From Xiphophorus maculatus (taxonomy: Eukaryota; Chordata; Actinopteri; Cyprinodontiformes; Poeciliidae), in the NCBI RefSeq assembly GCF_002775205.1, contig NC_036447.1:8358501-8422500 (forward strand): a stretch of 64,000 nt of DNA, written 5' to 3'. Under the pieces are notes generated by a model, which saw only the letters and a program-made list of their open reading frames with translations, made no database searches and was not told the DNA's origin. A program made the position numbers and the translations under genes. How positions within the stretch are numbered: the first letter of the stretch is position 1; each line of letters starts with the position of its first letter. Below are positions 61,516 through 64,000 of the stretch, one piece after another.

Positions 61516-61800
61516 GGTCTTTCCTTTGTTTGTTTTTTGAAATATTTTATTGTTGCTTGGGACATTTTTTAAAACATGGCATTGTACAGTTAAACAGAAA
61601 TTTTTACTTTTCTTTTAATAAATACAATTCCTCAATTAAATTAAAAGAAGATAAGAACAAGGATATTGAAACAAAAATCTCTGTATGTTTAAAAGTTGAG
61701 CAGGACCAGAGTAACTCCATACAAAGTTCGGAGCCGTCCCATTCTTCCAAGCAGCATCCATGGAGTCTGTTTGGAAGGACAAGATGGCTCGCTGTCATGT
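61516..61800 (-). mobile_element. Tx1 LINE 3'-end fragment 2
   Basis: A second copy of the same 3' end lies head-to-tail beside fragment 1. It includes AAAAGTTGAGCAGGACC near 61,690 and then jumps to GGAGTCTGTTTGGAAGGAC, so an internal deletion is present. Confidence 0.6.
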
Positions 61801-63204
61801 ATAAATATACCATCAAGCAGAGTGGTGGTCATGAAAACGAACATACATCTCACTCGTGTTGCAGTTTCACGCAAATGTAAATGCTAAAAACTAGCAAATA
61901 AGCGCTCTGAAAAGTTTCATTCTTGATGAACTGGTTGGATAGAAGAAGCCTTAGAGTCTGTGTTTTCGTCTTAAACATCTTAAAACCAATTTTTGTAATA
62001 AATAAAGTGATTTAATTAGTTGCTGCTGCTGGTGGCCCAATACATTGTGGGATACCTGTCATATATAAACCAAATGCCTCAACAGAATCAAATATTCCAC
62101 TATGTAAAAACCAATAAAATTATATTGTGCGATTTAAGTATTACAAACCTAAAATAACTTGATATATTTTTGTTTATCTGTACATAAAGCAAATAGCAAA
62201 GACATCTTGGCATTGTAAGTTATGAGTGAATAAGGTCCAGACTTTTCCATGGAAAACAATATTGTTAAACTGAAATGTCGCAGAGATGCAAAGTGTTCAA
62301 TGTTGTCCTCTGAAATTTAGTGAGGGGAGAAGTAGAAAGTAACACAAAGAGGAAAAAACTTCAAGTAAAGCTCTTTTTACGTGGATATAGTATTCTTAAG
62401 ATACATTCCAAGACAAAAAGACGCACAATCATCAAAGGCGTGCTCTTTCTAAATTAACCTGAGTAGTGAGTTGGTGAGACTTTTCATCCACAAAGGCCAA
62501 GTAACTTATTAAAAGTGAGTGTTGTTAGGAATTTGATTAAACTGATTCATTATTAATAATTAAATACAATGTTTGCAGTTACAGTGTAGGACAATGTTAT
62601 AGGTTTATCTTTTATATTACTTATACTAAGAATAAAGAGTAAAAGCATATAAGTAAACATTATCTAAATGTAACTACAAGGCTACAAAGAATCTAACTCT
62701 CTTGTCTTTCCTGTGTTTGTTTAATAGGTATTTAGACCTGACAGACAATTACCAGGAACTGAAAGAAAAGCCCACAGTGTTCTATGTTAATGTAATCTTT
62801 GACATCGCCACACCTTGCAAGTGTATTTCCACAGAAACTGGATTGTTTGGTAGAAATATGTGTAACGGATCCAGTACCACTGAAAAGAGCCTCAGAAAGG
62901 CTGTCGTATCCTGAGGCTGTCGTTTACCTGAATGAAAGAGTTTATACACACCAGCTCTGTTCTGATTATAAATCTGATGAAAATTTATAATCATGTAGTT
63001 TGACTAACTGTTGAGAAAAGTAGGGGTGATATAGAATAGAATAGAATAGATTCACATTTATTATCTGATCTCTTCTTGGTTCCTGCTCTTATTGCATTTT
63101 ACTACTTTCTGCCAGATTACATACTGTTTTACTCATGTCTCTTATCATTTCTATGTTTAAAAGTACAGCTATTCTGCACTTTTAAACCCTCTACGTTGTT
63201 TTAT
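61801..63204. other. Mostly non-coding, one possible exon
   Basis: At about 62,729-62,792 on the plus strand a segment reading YLDLTDNYQELKEKPTVFYV is preceded by a TTTAATAG acceptor and followed by GTAATC. I cannot assign a family. A GAATA run near 63,035 and the text beside it look like a LINE tail on the minus strand. Confidence 0.25.
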
Positions 63205-64000
63205 TGCTAAGTCTAAGGCTCTGTTCACACCGCAGCCTGAAGTGACCCAATTCCGATTTCTTTGCCTTAATGCGACCTGTATCTGATCTTTTCATGTCAG
63301 TCTGAACAGCACAGGTTGGATTCTTTTCGAATGCGACCCAGGCCTCTTGGGTATCCGATACGTGTCCGATTCAAATGTGTCCTGAATCTGAACGGCCAGG
63401 TCGCACTCATCCTGCCTAGCTTAGATAAGATAAGCGCATAAAGATAAACCTACTGATTATTTTAAATTACAAAGTGATGAGACAGAAGCACAAAACTGCT
63501 CTGCTTTGCAAAATTATGCTACCCTCCTCCCCTTCTTAAACATTTCAACATTTGATCATATTTGGCATATTTAATGGGATTTATATTGAAAACCAACAGA
63601 GTAGTGTGTAAAAGTAAAGTGGTACATGGTTTTAAACAGTAAAGCGTTGCTTGCAGTTGTATTTAGCCCTGATTAAACTGATAATGCTAAATAAAACTCA
63701 GCCATCGAGTTACACTGATTCAGATTTCACAGAATTCATAGCGTCCATTAATGATGGCTGATCTACACTGGTGATGCTCGACAAACGGCACTATTCTGCT
63801 GATATGTGCAACCGGGAAGAAAACAACAACCATGGCGGACTGTAATGAGGATTAAGTTGTTAATATATTGGCTCTGGTTGGACAACAATTTCAAAATCGT
63901 AAGCTATGCTGGTAATAATGCCTTTGAGACATTATATAAGTCTGATTTAATTTCATTACCTGGAGCTCCTCCATTTAAATAGTCTTTCTGAACTGCCTGG
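63205..64000. repeat. Dispersed repeat, copy 2
   Basis: Matches the ddx5-intron repeat at 6,445-6,940: CACACCGCAGCCTGAAGTGA, GAATGCGACCCAGG, then AATGAGGATTAAGTTGTTAA near 63,846. This copy is interrupted or longer in the middle and runs off the window. Confidence 0.5.

Overview
The window is vertebrate nuclear DNA, almost certainly from a teleost fish. It has intron-rich genes with vertebrate splice signals, replication-type histone genes ending in the 3' stem-loop, and dense fish-type repeats (Tc1-like, hAT, THAP/P-like, L2 and Tx1 LINEs, tRNA-derived SINEs, a retroviral fossil). I cannot name the species.

Left flank (1-20.2 kb). A DEAD-box helicase gene, best matched to ddx5, runs on the minus strand from 10,916 to 2,056 in 12 readable exons; its C-terminal exon is not seen. 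Upstream lie three exons of a C-type-lectin-like type II membrane protein (15,297 to 14,641) with no recognisable lectin domain. A retroviral fossil (16.6-18.9 kb), hAT ends and a perfect 28-bp palindrome follow.

Palindrome (20.2-50.6 kb). Two arms of about 5.9 kb (20,224-26,174 and 44,461-50,637) are near-identical inverted copies. Each carries an intact, intronless 717-codon coiled-coil gene of no family I recognise. The two genes point away from the spacer and differ at about two dozen bases. The 18-kb spacer is a mosaic: a THAP/P-like relic with a nested hAT element; the last five exons of a two-pore channel gene (probably tpcn3), including an AT-AC U12-type intron; a divergent U2 snRNA copy; a 5'-truncated Tx1 LINE with target duplication; a complete H2B gene; a decayed mucin WxxW-domain fragment; a complete H1 gene; and two exons of a tau-tubulin-kinase-like gene. 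The kinase and channel pieces both lack the exons expected on the side facing an arm.

Right flank (50.6-64 kb). An L2-type LINE begins exactly where the right arm stops. A complete 14-exon lipoxygenase gene (58,548 to 52,850, minus, 667 aa) keeps four iron ligands but ends in Val rather than Ile. Beyond it lie a second THAP/P-like relic, which serves as the empty site for the hAT insertion, two Tx1 3'-end fragments and a dispersed repeat shared with a ddx5 intron.

The most unusual feature is the twin-gene palindrome around a spacer of gene fragments and complete histone genes. It could be an ampliconic palindrome maintained by gene conversion, a segmental inverted duplication, or the ends of a large gene-carrying element. 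The sequence alone does not decide among these.
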